DNA of 64,000 nt from JANELJ01 sp024511395 (GCA_963681975.1 OY820613.1:1488001-1552000); one strand, 5' to 3'; shown: positions 29,602 through 38,215, numbered from the stretch's first letter. Translations and numbers: made by a program. The notes: generated by a model not told the origin, from the letters alone.

Positions 29602-30465
29602 ATGCCGGCACCCACCTCTGAAAAAAAATCTGTATCGAAAAATAAATCACCGTACAATTATCAGTTTTCACAAGCCTCCATACGTGCTCTGTTTGCCTCT
29701 CTGTCCTCTTTTTATGATTTTTTAATGCAGGAAGATGTGGTTGAGGCAAATCCGGTGGCCCGGATCAGGCAAAAAAGCAAATACATAGAAAAACATCAAC
29801 AACGCCGCCAGGATCATATTTTGTCCAATTTGCAGTGGAGTTATATTGTGAACACCGTTGAACAAATGGCAGAAGATGATCCGAGTCAGCATGAACGCAT
29901 CCGTTTTATCATGTTTTGTCTGTTTTCGATGTATCTGCGTATTTCTGAGCTGGTGGATACCGGGCACTCTGCCCCGCTGATGCGACATTTTTTTCGGGAT
30001 AACGAAGGGTTGTGGTGGTTCCGGGTCATCGGTAAAGGTAACAAAGAGCGGATCATTTCGGTATGCGATGAGATGCTGGAAGCTTTAAAACGGTACCGGA
30101 CGTTTCTTGAATTGCCACCTTTGCCTGGCAGCAAGGAGCAATTTCCTTTAATTCCCAAAATCAGAGGCACCGGTGCGGTGACCAGCACCCGGGCGATCCG
30201 AAAAATTGTGCAATATTGTTTTGATCAGGCGTATGAGGCCATGGTGCAGGATGGATTTAAAGATGACGCACAAAGACTGCATGAAGCCACACCACACTGG
30301 CTAAGGCATACAGGAATTTCTAATGATGTTAAGTTTCGTCCCCGGGAGCATGTGCGTGATGAGGCTGGCCATGCCAGTATAGCAACCACCGATTTATACA
30401 TTAACTTTCAGGATCAGGAACGTCATGCGAGTGGGCGTGGAAAAAGGATCAAGGATATTGGTTAA
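29602..30465 (+). CDS. Tyrosine recombinase/integrase, N-terminally truncated
   Basis: 287 residues from ATG 29602; the frame is open a little upstream into the IS4 remnant. The catalytic domain is complete: Arg in MYLRISELVD, Lys in GKGNKERII, HxxR in PHWLRHTG, His in AGHASIATTDLY with the nucleophilic Tyr. The N-terminal SAM-like core-binding domain is partly lost (it begins within the helix SQASIRALFASLSSFYDFLM). It would integrate or resolve the mobile element that carries the following genes; with the N-terminus missing it may be inactive. Confidence 0.82.
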   Translation: MPAPTSEKKSVSKNKSPYNYQFSQASIRALFASLSSFYDFLMQEDVVEANPVARIRQKSKYIEKHQQRRQDHILSNLQWSYIVNTVEQMAEDDPSQHERIRFIMFCLFSMYLRISELVDTGHSAPLMRHFFRDNEGLWWFRVIGKGNKERIISVCDEMLEALKRYRTFLELPPLPGSKEQFPLIPKIRGTGAVTSTRAIRKIVQYCFDQAYEAMVQDGFKDDAQRLHEATPHWLRHTGISNDVKFRPREHVRDEAGHASIATTDLYINFQDQERHASGRGKRIKDIG

Positions 30466-30469
30466 AGGC

Positions 30470-30801
30470 TTATATGGCCGCTGCTGATTTTAAATTTTCT
30501 ACAGAACTATCGTGTTCCTTTTCTTTGGACAGAGGACTTAAAGCCGTTAATGCATACTCTATACCTGATGTTGTTAAGCAGTCATTATTATACTTTGATT
30601 CCTTTTCTTCCTCTGAAATCCCCGCACCCCTCTCAGCTTTTTTGACAGGTGCGGCAGCTACTTTTTTGAAGAATAACCTCCAAATGATAATTTTTCTCCT
30701 GTAAATGGACTAAATACATAGTGGGGTGGAAAGCGATTCCCTTTTGAATTTGCTGCAGCAGAAAATATCAGTAAAAGTAATAATATGGATATTTTTTTCA
30801 T
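30470..30801 (-). CDS. Small exported protein with putative -1 ribosomal frameshift
   Basis: The zero frame starts at ATG 30801 and codes for 47 residues with a signal peptide (MKKISILLLLLIFSAAANSK), ending at TAG 30658-30660. Directly before the stop is A-AAA-AAG (30667-30661, minus strand), the strongest bacterial -1 slippery heptamer. Six bases further a stem CCGCACC/GGTGCGG (30654-30648 with 30628-30622) follows. In the -1 frame the text stays open for about 65 more codons (VAAAPVKKAERGAGISEEEK ...) to TAA 30470-30472, giving a 110-residue product. Either this is programmed frameshifting or an A-tract indel split a gene. Not recognised. Last gene of a three-gene minus-strand operon. Confidence 0.6.
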
Positions 30802-30809
30802 AAGCTTTG

Positions 30810-30980
30810 TTAATCCTTAGGCAGTTGCTTCTGAGCCATTTCAACCATAGTTTCAAGTCGAACCAGGCGTTTATCAATATTAATAGTACGATCAGAGAGT
30901 TTTTCAGTTTGTTGGTTTAACCGCTTAACCTCATCTGTTAACTTTAATGTATCAAGCAAAATATCTTTCCATCCTGCCAT
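30810..30980 (-). CDS. Small coiled-coil protein
   Basis: 56 residues, MAGWKDILLDTLKLTDEVKR followed by heptad-like NQQTEKLSDRTINIDKRLVR, predicted coiled coil, no membrane segment. Starts two bases after the stop of the ribbon-helix-helix gene and ends eight bases before the next start, so the three are one operon. Similar small coiled-coil proteins occur on plasmids, but I cannot name a family. Confidence 0.65.
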   Translation of the reverse strand: MAGWKDILLDTLKLTDEVKRLNQQTEKLSDRTINIDKRLVRLETMVEMAQKQLPKD

Positions 30981-30982
30981 GA

Positions 30983-31261
30983 TTAACCACCGTTCTGATC
31001 AAGTAATTTTAAAGTATTTGCGACCTTTTTATTGGCTTTTTTTGTTGCACTGATCGCTTCTTTTAATCGAGCACTGACCAAATCCATTAATTCCGGCATT
31101 TCCATTTCATGGGACTGTTCGGGATTGTAAGACTCAATGGCCTGTCTAACAACCGCAGACGCGGATATGTGACCAGATTCAGCCAGTTTTTTTAATTTTT
31201 CAACGCTTTCTTCAGAAATTAAAAATTGCTTTCTAACCAAATTACTCTGAGCTGTTGCCAT
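30983..31261 (-). CDS. Ribbon-helix-helix-like protein
   Basis: 92 residues. NLVRKQFLISEESVEKLKKL followed by SASAVVRQAIESY has the strand-helix-helix pattern of CopG/MetJ-type DNA-binding proteins; the C-terminal half is Lys-rich (SATKKANKKVANTLKLL). First gene of the three-gene operon, likely its regulator or a plasmid-type antitoxin. AT-rich promoter region 31262-31366 lies upstream. Confidence 0.7.
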   Translation of the reverse strand: MATAQSNLVRKQFLISEESVEKLKKLAESGHISASAVVRQAIESYNPEQSHEMEMPELMDLVSARLKEAISATKKANKKVANTLKLLDQNGG

Positions 31262-31366
31262 AATAATATCACCTTTATTTAATATATTTTATTATACACA
31301 TACACACCCATATACACAATATCATTAGTAAGCTCAATTATATTTTATTGCAGATATTATAACTAC

Positions 31367-31606
31367 GTGTATTTACCGATACCATTAAACTGCAACCATG
31401 TGATCGCCAACCGCACGAACCTACCAATAAACAGAGATAATAATTTAACCTGTTTTATTTTTTATTTATTTTATTTTTATTTATTTAAAATCTGCGCTCC
31501 GTACCCCCCACAAAAACTTGCAGTTTACCCGGTCTGGATTAATCTGGACAAAAGAGCGGTCTGAGTACCACAAAAGTGGTTTTATAAGTGGTATCGGTAA
31601 ATACAC
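31367..31606. repeat. 18-bp perfect inverted repeat, 204-bp spacer
   Basis: GTGTATTTACCGATACCA at 31367-31384 is repeated as its exact reverse complement at 31589-31606. Each arm is asymmetric in itself, so this is a pair of oriented sites, not a simple palindrome. The spacer is AT-rich (31440-31490) and has no gene. The pair lies between the divergent ribbon-helix-helix operon and the thermonuclease gene, and about 0.7 kb before the Tus-like gene. Confidence 0.85.
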
Positions 31607-31639
31607 AGAGTTATAATGTAAAATAAGGAGTAAATGTTT

Positions 31640-32134
31640 ATGCAAAAGAAAATCATGGTTTTGGTAACCGCCCTGCTGCCTGGCGGGCTTACTCAGTTAT
31701 TTTCACCGGTGGCGGCCGATGAAGTGCAGGTGGTGGGTGTGACTGACGGGGATACCGTTAAGGTGCTGACGAAAAAGAAACAAGTGGAAAAAGTACGCCT
31801 GGCCGAAATTGACACGCCGGAGAAAAAACAGCCCTGGGGAAAAAAGGCGAAACAGGCCTTGTCCGACATGGTGTTTAAAAAAATTGTCCGTATTGAACGG
31901 CTGAATAAAGACCGGTATGGCCGCACCATCGGTCGGCTCTATATTGACGGGAAAAGTATTAACAGAGCCATGGTGCGCCAGGGCCATGCCTGGGTATACC
32001 GCCGGTACCTGAAAGACCGCTCTTTACTGGACGATGAGGCCTATGCCAGACAAAACCGGTTGGAACTGTGGCAACTGCCGCAATCACAGAGAATAGCCCC
32101 CTGGGAATGGCGGAAACGGAACAGAAAACGGTAA
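31640..32134 (+). CDS. Secreted thermonuclease (SNase-like)
   Basis: About 164 residues of the staphylococcal-nuclease fold. A signal peptide (QKKIMVLVTALLPGGLTQLF ... VAADE) targets it out of the cytoplasm. Active-site motifs: VTDGDTVKV, RLAEIDTPE (Arg and Glu) and RYGRTIGRLY (second Arg). It hydrolyses DNA or RNA with calcium. Such genes are common on plasmids and integrative elements. Two ATGs are possible (31634 and 31640); GGAG at 31627-31630 fits the second better. High similarity to plasmid nucleases is expected but not checked. Confidence 0.9.
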   Translation: MQKKIMVLVTALLPGGLTQLFSPVAADEVQVVGVTDGDTVKVLTKKKQVEKVRLAEIDTPEKKQPWGKKAKQALSDMVFKKIVRIERLNKDRYGRTIGRLYIDGKSINRAMVRQGHAWVYRRYLKDRSLLDDEAYARQNRLELWQLPQSQRIAPWEWRKRNRKR

Positions 32135-32152
32135 TTAATATCTATACAGGAT

Positions 32153-32344
32153 TTGTTGATGATGAGTAACCCCAAAAAATCCCCGCATTGTGGAGCCGGT
32201 CTGGTTGATCTGCCTTCTCTGGACAGACGGGAATGCTTTGTCTGTCATCGTGCATACGAATGGAAACCGGACAAAGGCCAGAAGTCGGTTTTAATCGAAA
32301 ACCGGATTGGTGGCCAGGAGGTGATTAAAAATGTCAGAAAATAA
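32153..32344 (+). CDS. Small zinc-ribbon-like protein
   Basis: 63 residues (61 from the third Met at 32162 or so). KSPHCGAGLVDLPSLDRREC followed by FVCHRAYEW resembles a zinc ribbon, but the first Cys of the usual CPHCG is Ser here, so the metal site may be incomplete. It overlaps the start of the Tus-like gene by 14 bases, indicating translational coupling. Confidence 0.65.
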   Translation: MLMMSNPKKSPHCGAGLVDLPSLDRRECFVCHRAYEWKPDKGQKSVLIENRIGGQEVIKNVRK

Positions 32345-33242
32345 AGCCATAGATGACTCGGTAAAATTATTTGAACGGCTGCAGCACGATCTCAGTGAGT
32401 TGGCAACCTTGATCCGGACAGAGAGCAAACTGGATGCGGTAGTGTTCAAACTGCCCTTCCCTTACCGTGATCAGTCTATACCTCAAACCGTGGTTCCCAT
32501 GCCTTTGCTGGATAAACCGGCCAGAGAAGAAGCGATAAAGGCTATTCAGGCCATACGTCTGGAACCGGAGCAAAAAGGTCATGCCAGTGTCCGTGCGCCC
32601 GGGGTCTTACATGCCGGGACTGAAACCATTAAACTGGCCGAAAAAATCAACCAGATCAAAGAAGACTTTGAACAATGTTTTAAACAGATCGCCGATAAAC
32701 AGTCTGAACGCCATAAACTGTTTGCCATGAAGGTGAAATATTTTGCCTATCACCAGACAACCCGAAAACTGGTGATTTATAATGAACCGGTTAATAAAAT
32801 TTATTTTAACTGGATTGTTAATGCAGACGTGAATAATAAAAAGGTGGTCGGTGATCTGTGCCGACAAATCGAAAAAGACATGAAGTATCCGCCCAAAGAT
32901 GTTTCGAGCGAGGCTTGGCAGGAACAACTGCAGGATGAATTAAAAGTACTGGCCCGGTTTTCTGACAAGGATATTCTGATCAAAAAGAAAAAACTAACGC
33001 CTTACCCGGTTTGCTCAGTGTACCCTGTCCGTCTGGCCGATCCAGACGGACAGGCAAAACGCAATTATGAAAAAAAAATGGCCAGTTTGCCAGTGTTGTG
33101 TGCTCAGGACTATAATCCGGATCCTATCCCAATAAAACCTTTGCCGGCTATGGACACCCGTATTCGCCGGGCAGCGCGTTCTGATCGCCAGGTGGCCGCT
33201 CATCCCTTATTGCCCAGACTGAATATTTATAATTATGTGTGA
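32331..33242 (+). CDS. tus: Tus-family DNA replication terminus-binding protein
   Basis: 303 residues. Aligned from memory with E. coli Tus: HASVRAPGVL (88-93 region) with AAVRLPGVL; KLVIYNEPVNKIYFNW with the LTVLHDPATLRFGW strand; SSEAWQEQLQDELKVLA with TREEWQRKLEREYQDIA; and the C-terminal HPLLPRLNIYNYV with LIIPRLHLYVAD. Tus binds asymmetric Ter sites as a monomer and blocks DnaB helicase from one side. Homologues also occur on plasmids such as R6K, which fits the mobile-element context here rather than a chromosomal terminus. Possible target sites are the oriented 18-bp pair at 31367-31606, which is inference. Confidence 0.85.
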   Translation: MSENKAIDDSVKLFERLQHDLSELATLIRTESKLDAVVFKLPFPYRDQSIPQTVVPMPLLDKPAREEAIKAIQAIRLEPEQKGHASVRAPGVLHAGTETIKLAEKINQIKEDFEQCFKQIADKQSERHKLFAMKVKYFAYHQTTRKLVIYNEPVNKIYFNWIVNADVNNKKVVGDLCRQIEKDMKYPPKDVSSEAWQEQLQDELKVLARFSDKDILIKKKKLTPYPVCSVYPVRLADPDGQAKRNYEKKMASLPVLCAQDYNPDPIPIKPLPAMDTRIRRAARSDRQVAAHPLLPRLNIYNYV

Positions 33243-33311
33243 GAAAACATGATCCTCAAGCATTTCAGACAACCACATAACGATACGCATTCTTCGTTTA
33301 ATATCTAAGTG

Positions 33312-33596
33312 GTGCCAACGCAATTAATTAATTTCATTATTATTGAGGAAATTAAGGACAATCCGGGCATGTCGATCGCCAATGACGCAGAATTTTTCTG
33401 TGTTTAGATCGCCAAGCGACTGGAGCTGGCCCGACAACAGCACAAGTGCGGCCTGGAATTGTCTTTACATATTGGCAAAACCGGAGTGTTTCGGTACCAG
33501 AAATAAGAACAAGAATACCGGATCGATTTCAGCAATGAACGCAGTTATTATCAGGATGTTCAACTGATCCCCGGAAGATTGATGAAAATTAAATAG
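33312..33596 (+). pseudogene. Small gene with two in-frame stops
   Basis: A single phase from GTG 33312 to TAG 33594-33596 reads IIIEEIKDNPGMSIANDAEF, stop TAG 33405-33407, IAKRLELARQQHKCGLELSL HIGKTGVFRYQK, stop TAA near 33504, then EYRIDFSNERSYYQDVQLIP and the end. No frameshift. The text is clearly coding-like but not recognised. (Segments quoted are separated by the stops.). Confidence 0.5.
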
Positions 33597-33700
33597 ATCT
33601 GCGAAAAGTTATTGAGCGAAAGCGCACCTGTTCCAGGAAGTGTTTGCATTTTTTTATACTGATTTAAAATGGCGGCAGGAAGTAACAAAGGAACCACTGG

Positions 33701-34768
33701 ATGCAAAAAAGACCAGCTTATAACATACACGATCTGCAAAGCGAAACACTGATACGTCTGCTGAAAAAAGTAAAAATTATCAAAATAAAAGACAAATCCA
33801 AACAGATTTTTCTTAAAGCCATGACCTATATTGCCAATGCCAGTGAGGACTCTTATGTGTTGCTCACACAAGGACTGAGCGACAATGCCGTGGTCGAAGA
33901 GTTTCGCTGGATGTTCTATAGCGAACGGATCATTTTGTTCCCGCAAAATGCACAACTGCTGGATAACATTCTTAAATGCCAGTACAACCTGGAACGGATC
34001 GCTGTGGATATTCCCTTCAGCATTTTTCAACTGGCTTTTCCCAAAGGATACAGGCTGGCTGAAGAGGAGGCTCTGGGATGTATGGTGTCCATCAGATCCA
34101 TGGAAGATAATCTGATATATTATAACAAGATGATGACCGGCATGGGATTTAATGCCAAAAAGGACATTATTGACCCATCCGGCCGGATTGCAGATCGCAA
34201 AGAGCGTGTGGTGTGTATCACCTATTTTTCCGCATCAGACAGAAACAAACCGAAGCACCAAAGACAGCTCTATCGCACATCTTTTCCACTTAACATGCTC
34301 GAAGACATTATCCAGTGCCGGAATTATCAGGATTATCATCAGGTATTGGGGGACTGCCAAAGTACGCATGATGCAGAAAAATCATTAAGCGAAGCAGAAT
34401 ATGCTTTTCAGTTTGAGCTGGTCAGACTGGTGTTCAGTCTGCTGGTGTATATCCAGGCCACCGGACAGGAAACAATAAAAGAGGCGCTGCCCAGTCAGTT
34501 TCGTCGGTTTATTCAGTCGCAGATGGCTTCAGGTGTTGCCAAACCGGTACAACTGAATACCCCGGAAAAAACCGGGTCCGGCATAAAAACAGACAATGCC
34601 AGCAGAAAAGCGCACTATCGACGTTGGACGATTCGGGTTTTGCGCGATGAAAAATACTATCGTGGTGAATGGGAAGACAAGCCTCGGGGAAGTCACCTGG
34701 CTTTTGTGCATGACTGCTGGGTTGGGGAAAAAATATCACCAAAAACTATTGTAGGAAAAAAATCATGA
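33701..34768 (+). CDS. Hypothetical protein, 355 residues
   Basis: Not recognised. Soluble protein with a basic N-terminus (KKVKIIKIKDKSKQIFLKAM), a middle part with SRIADRKERVVCITYFSA-like text and a C-terminal motif YRRWTIRVLRDEKYYRGEW followed by WVGEK, which resembles the conserved tail of proteins seen on plasmids and integrative elements. It overlaps the next start by the tetranucleotide ATGA, so it was part of an operon now cut by IS256. It follows tus in the same direction. Confidence 0.7.
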   Translation: MQKRPAYNIHDLQSETLIRLLKKVKIIKIKDKSKQIFLKAMTYIANASEDSYVLLTQGLSDNAVVEEFRWMFYSERIILFPQNAQLLDNILKCQYNLERIAVDIPFSIFQLAFPKGYRLAEEEALGCMVSIRSMEDNLIYYNKMMTGMGFNAKKDIIDPSGRIADRKERVVCITYFSASDRNKPKHQRQLYRTSFPLNMLEDIIQCRNYQDYHQVLGDCQSTHDAEKSLSEAEYAFQFELVRLVFSLLVYIQATGQETIKEALPSQFRRFIQSQMASGVAKPVQLNTPEKTGSGIKTDNASRKAHYRRWTIRVLRDEKYYRGEWEDKPRGSHLAFVHDCWVGEKISPKTIVGKKS

Positions 34769-34859
34769 CAGAAAACAATACTGTTTTTAACGATCAGGAG
34801 TTTCATGCCTGGCTACCGTTAATGCCGATCCATGTGATCCTTTCTCTGGCCAGACGGAT
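34765..34859 (+). pseudogene. Truncated gene after the 355-residue protein
   Basis: Starts ATG 34765 (overlapping the previous stop): TENNTVFNDQEFHAWLPLMP, then IHVILSLARRMV before the IS256 end fragment at 34860 takes over. About 31 residues remain. Unknown function. Confidence 0.5.
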
Positions 34860-35084
34860 GGTTGATGATGTCGACTTCAATCGAAGAGAAATTCCGTCCC
34901 CATGGTGAGCAAATACCTGGAAAAGGCAGGGTGTCAAGGAGGAGTCCTGAAAGGAAGCTCCTTGATAGCCTGACTTTGGAAGATAGGCTGTTCACTATGG
35001 AGGTGGTATTTCAGGTTTGTTCATTTAACCTCTGCTGACTTAAACCACCGCAATGAGCGTTTACACAGTTATTTTTACACCCTC
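34860..35084 (-). mobile_element. IS256 end fragment, inverted
   Basis: 225 bp that are the near-exact reverse complement of 28343-28567, ending with the IS tip CAGTTATTTTTACACCCTC at 35084. Only the leader is present, no transposase. With copy 1 it forms inverted ends around 28.3-35.1 kb. Confidence 0.88.
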
Positions 35085-35197
35085 ATTTAAATAAGAGCGG
35101 ATACACTGTTTAATTTACACTGTCGTCAATAATGGTGAATTTGAACTGGATATGCATCAACGCTTAACGATATAAGTTGCTACTACAACTCACAATA

Positions 35198-36406
35198 TTA
35201 TTCTTGTCTCCCTTTGACCAACTCAATAAATTCTGAGACTGACATAAGCCATTTTTTCTGGTTAGTTTTGTAGGTTGTATGTACAGGTTCAGGGATCACC
35301 AGCTGTAAATTAAATGACCGCATTTCCTCTGTTTGATTTTCACTTATCCCTGGCTGAAGTGTTAATAGATGCTTGTGATCAATTTTTTCCGCTTCTGAAA
35401 GCACCTGTCTCCATCTATCTTTACAGCTTGATTTGGCCCCAAGCATTGTTAAGTTTGCAGTTGGAAAGGCAGGATTATGATACGCTCCAATATCAGGAAA
35501 AATAAAATCTGGTTTCTTCCTGTTTTCTGTTTGTTTCCCTCTGGAATAAGTAATTCCATGCTGCTGAAATAATTCCTCCAGATGATTTTCAAGAGCGTGT
35601 CCTACTCTGGATTTTCTTCTGTTTTGAACACTCAATGATAATTTAATGAAGCTCTCTACATCATCAAAGCCATTTTTTATTTTTTCTTCAACAATATGAC
35701 TTTCAAGTGTTCTAAATAAATCTTCTTCCCGATTCATCCACTCCAGAAGTATTAAATCCGGATCTTCCATAATTGAAAGGTCAGTGATTGTATCCCTTGC
35801 AAATAAAGAAAATTCCTTAGTTGTTGGAAATTTATTTCCAAACCTATCCAGTAAGGGATCAAGCCAATTATCTGTAGTAGCAATTTCAATTCCAAGTTCT
35901 TCCAAAATAAATCGCTCAGAAAAACCTACTTCTGGACTGTCACCATTAAAAATGCAACTGGTAAAGCTTTGACTGGCAAGATCATCTAAACCCAAAAGCC
36001 ACCTGATCTGTTGCTCTACAGTAGTATCAGGATTAGTAATAATGATCATGACTGAACCATCACTACGTTTACCAATGATCATAAAATCTGATTCTGATAT
36101 TCTGTCAGTAATGCTATTGTTCTGGTAATAAAGCCTGTATTCAGGTGCTCGATTAGGATTATTAATTCTGGAATCATACCAGGTTACATAATCCTCAACG
36201 GATTCTGACTCATCTTCATTATCTCCCAGAAAGATATAAGTAGCGGAGAAGCGTATTTTTTCAGAACCCGGATCACCCATTACAGGCATAAATTCTTTTG
36301 GTATACCAAACTCATGTTGTCTGGAGCGTGACGGCTCAGCATCCACAGCACTTAAATATTTTGCTGTTACGCCTGTAAAGTAATCTGATAATATTTCCCG
36401 ACTCAT
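35198..36406 (-). CDS. EcoRII-type type II restriction endonuclease
   Basis: 402 residues, the length of EcoRII. The C-terminal EcoRII catalytic domain is clear: SRVGHALENHLEELFQQHGI, KKPDFIFPD, then MLGAKSSCKDRWRQVLSEAE with the catalytic Lys and Arg (about residues 300-335), KHLLTLQPGIS and LVIPEPVH. The N-terminal half should hold the effector-binding domain of this type IIE enzyme, which cuts CCWGG when a second site is bound. The specificity is inferred from the family and from the partner methylase. It overlaps vsr by 4 bases on the same strand. Confidence 0.92.
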   Translation of the reverse strand: MSREILSDYFTGVTAKYLSAVDAEPSRSRQHEFGIPKEFMPVMGDPGSEKIRFSATYIFLGDNEDESESVEDYVTWYDSRINNPNRAPEYRLYYQNNSITDRISESDFMIIGKRSDGSVMIIITNPDTTVEQQIRWLLGLDDLASQSFTSCIFNGDSPEVGFSERFILEELGIEIATTDNWLDPLLDRFGNKFPTTKEFSLFARDTITDLSIMEDPDLILLEWMNREEDLFRTLESHIVEEKIKNGFDDVESFIKLSLSVQNRRKSRVGHALENHLEELFQQHGITYSRGKQTENRKKPDFIFPDIGAYHNPAFPTANLTMLGAKSSCKDRWRQVLSEAEKIDHKHLLTLQPGISENQTEEMRSFNLQLVIPEPVHTTYKTNQKKWLMSVSEFIELVKGRQE

Positions 36407-36864
36407 TTATTTTCTTTTCCGCTAATTTCTTTAATATCTGAACCCGATTTAAGCCAGCCAGTCATTTGTTTTATCAGCTCATCAAAGGGTAATTTTTTTT
36501 TACCTTTTAGAGCACACTCCCAGATAATCATAACACGCCAACCCATTTCCTGAAGTTTCAGCAAATTAATACGATCATTATTCTTGTTCTTTCCAATTTT
36601 TTCTTTCCAGAATTCTGTTCGTGTAGAAGGCCACTTAAAAAGATAACAATGATGTTCATGCCAAAAGCATCCATTTACCATGATAATGGCTTTATATTTT
36701 GGCAAAATAATATCAGGTTTACCAGGTAATTTTTTATCGTGAAGACGGTATCGAAACCCAGCAGCGTGAAGAGAACTACGGATCATCATTTCAGGTTTGG
36801 TATTTTTTCCACGAATAGCAGACATATTCCTGCTTCTGGTTTTTTTGTCATGAACATCAGTCAA
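36403..36864 (-). CDS. vsr: Very short patch repair endonuclease Vsr
   Basis: 153 residues. Nicks 5' of the T in T:G mismatches that arise when 5-methylcytosine deaminates in Dcm sites. TRSRNMSAIRGKNTKPE and the active site with D51 (KPDIILP) and H69 (NGCFWHEHHC) agree with the E. coli numbering; the zinc cysteines and final WECALK are also present. Located between methylase and endonuclease, it protects methylated CCWGG sites from mutation. Confidence 0.95.
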   Translation of the reverse strand: MTDVHDKKTRSRNMSAIRGKNTKPEMMIRSSLHAAGFRYRLHDKKLPGKPDIILPKYKAIIMVNGCFWHEHHCYLFKWPSTRTEFWKEKIGKNKNNDRINLLKLQEMGWRVMIIWECALKGKKKLPFDELIKQMTGWLKSGSDIKEISGKENK

Positions 36865-36884
36865 ATATGGTATACCTCTGAAGA

Positions 36885-38135
36885 TCAGACAGCCATCATT
36901 ACCTGATCCTGCTCTTCTTCCTGCTGTTGCTTAAGAGCCATAAAATGAGGTTTCATAATTCGAGCAATTTCTGTTACAACAGGCACGACAACCGAGTTAC
37001 CAAATTGTTTATAGGCCTGAGTATCTGATACAGGGATAATAAATGAATCATCATACCCCATCAGTCTGGCACATTCCCTTGGGGTCAATCTTCTTGGTCG
37101 CTTTCTGGCACCTCTGTCTATAAGAATTTCAGATCCATCTTTATAGTACCGTGCTGATAATGTCCTTGCTGTATTATCAGGCCCTACTTTACCAAAACCA
37201 AAACCATTACCTTTCTTTTTATGTTTTGCTGCATAGTCTCTCAGGTATTTCCATAATTTTACTGATAATACGTATTTATCATTAACAACCGCATTGTCAC
37301 CAAGAGTATAATCTTTTTCTGGCTTTTCAGTTCCGTTTTCAGAGTGAAGAATATCTCTCATGGTTTTACTGTCTGGTCCTGGATGATTAAAATCATCCCA
37401 TGAAAAGCCTGTTTCCTGAGCAAAACCTACTATGTAAATACGTTCCCGATGCTGTGGAACAAAACCTTTAGCGTCAATCACTAAAGGAAATATGTGGTAA
37501 CCCAGTTCTTCTACAAGTGTTCTTTTAATAACTTCAAAAGTTTTTCCTTTATCATGGCTACAGAGATTTTTTACATTTTCAAGAAGGAAAGCGACAGGCC
37601 TTTTAGCATTAATAATTCGAGCCACATCAAAAAATAAAGTCCCTTGTGTATCACAGGCAAATCCATGAGCACGACCTAATGAATTCTTTTTAGAAACTCC
37701 TGCTATAGAAAATGGCTGACAGGGAAAACCTGCTAGTAACAAATCATGATCAGGAATATCATTTTCATCAACCTGAGTAATGTCTCCGACTATTGGATGG
37801 TCATCAGGAAAATTTTCCCTGTAGGTTTCGGCACTAAATTTATTCCATTCACTGGTAAATACACACTTTCCATTATGAGCTTCAAATCCCTTTCTTATAC
37901 CTCCGATCCCGGCAAATAAATCAACAAAAGTAAAATCAGTATCTTCGGTTTCTGTATCACGTTTAAGGATATCATTCAGTGCATGTTCGATAGCCACTGT
38001 TTTTTTAGGGAACTCACCATTTTCCCAACGTTTTACAGTTTTAGAGCTTCGCCCCAGTTCTTTTGCAATATAATCTCTACCAAAAATATTAATAGCATTT
38101 TCAAGTTTTGAGTTAATTGAGAGGGATTCCAGCAT
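36885..38135 (-). CDS. Dcm/M.EcoRII-type DNA (cytosine-5) methyltransferase
   Basis: 416 residues. An N-terminal helix-turn-helix (YIAKELGRSSKTVKRWENG) precedes the methylase fold: FVDLFAGIGGIRKGFE (motif I), GFPCQPFSIAG with the catalytic Cys (about 135-145), LLENVKNL, RERIYIVGF and FGNSVVVPVV (motif X). This is the Dcm/EcoRII branch, which methylates the inner C of CCWGG. The helix-turn-helix may let the enzyme repress its own gene, as reported for M.EcoRII. Upstream 38136-38215 is short and then IS5 copy D begins. Complete R-M-Vsr set, likely acquired. Confidence 0.93.
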   Translation of the reverse strand: MLESLSINSKLENAINIFGRDYIAKELGRSSKTVKRWENGEFPKKTVAIEHALNDILKRDTETEDTDFTFVDLFAGIGGIRKGFEAHNGKCVFTSEWNKFSAETYRENFPDDHPIVGDITQVDENDIPDHDLLLAGFPCQPFSIAGVSKKNSLGRAHGFACDTQGTLFFDVARIINAKRPVAFLLENVKNLCSHDKGKTFEVIKRTLVEELGYHIFPLVIDAKGFVPQHRERIYIVGFAQETGFSWDDFNHPGPDSKTMRDILHSENGTEKPEKDYTLGDNAVVNDKYVLSVKLWKYLRDYAAKHKKKGNGFGFGKVGPDNTARTLSARYYKDGSEILIDRGARKRPRRLTPRECARLMGYDDSFIIPVSDTQAYKQFGNSVVVPVVTEIARIMKPHFMALKQQQEEEQDQVMMAV

Positions 38136-38215
38136 TACTTCTCCTTAGATATAAAAGGGAATGTTTTTGGACATTATGACCAACACCATTCCCTTTGTAA
38201 ATAAATATGATAAAT

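Noticed and set aside
28343..35084. Active IS256 composite transposon
   Set aside because: Neither IS256 end has a full transposase and no target duplication is seen at the outer borders.
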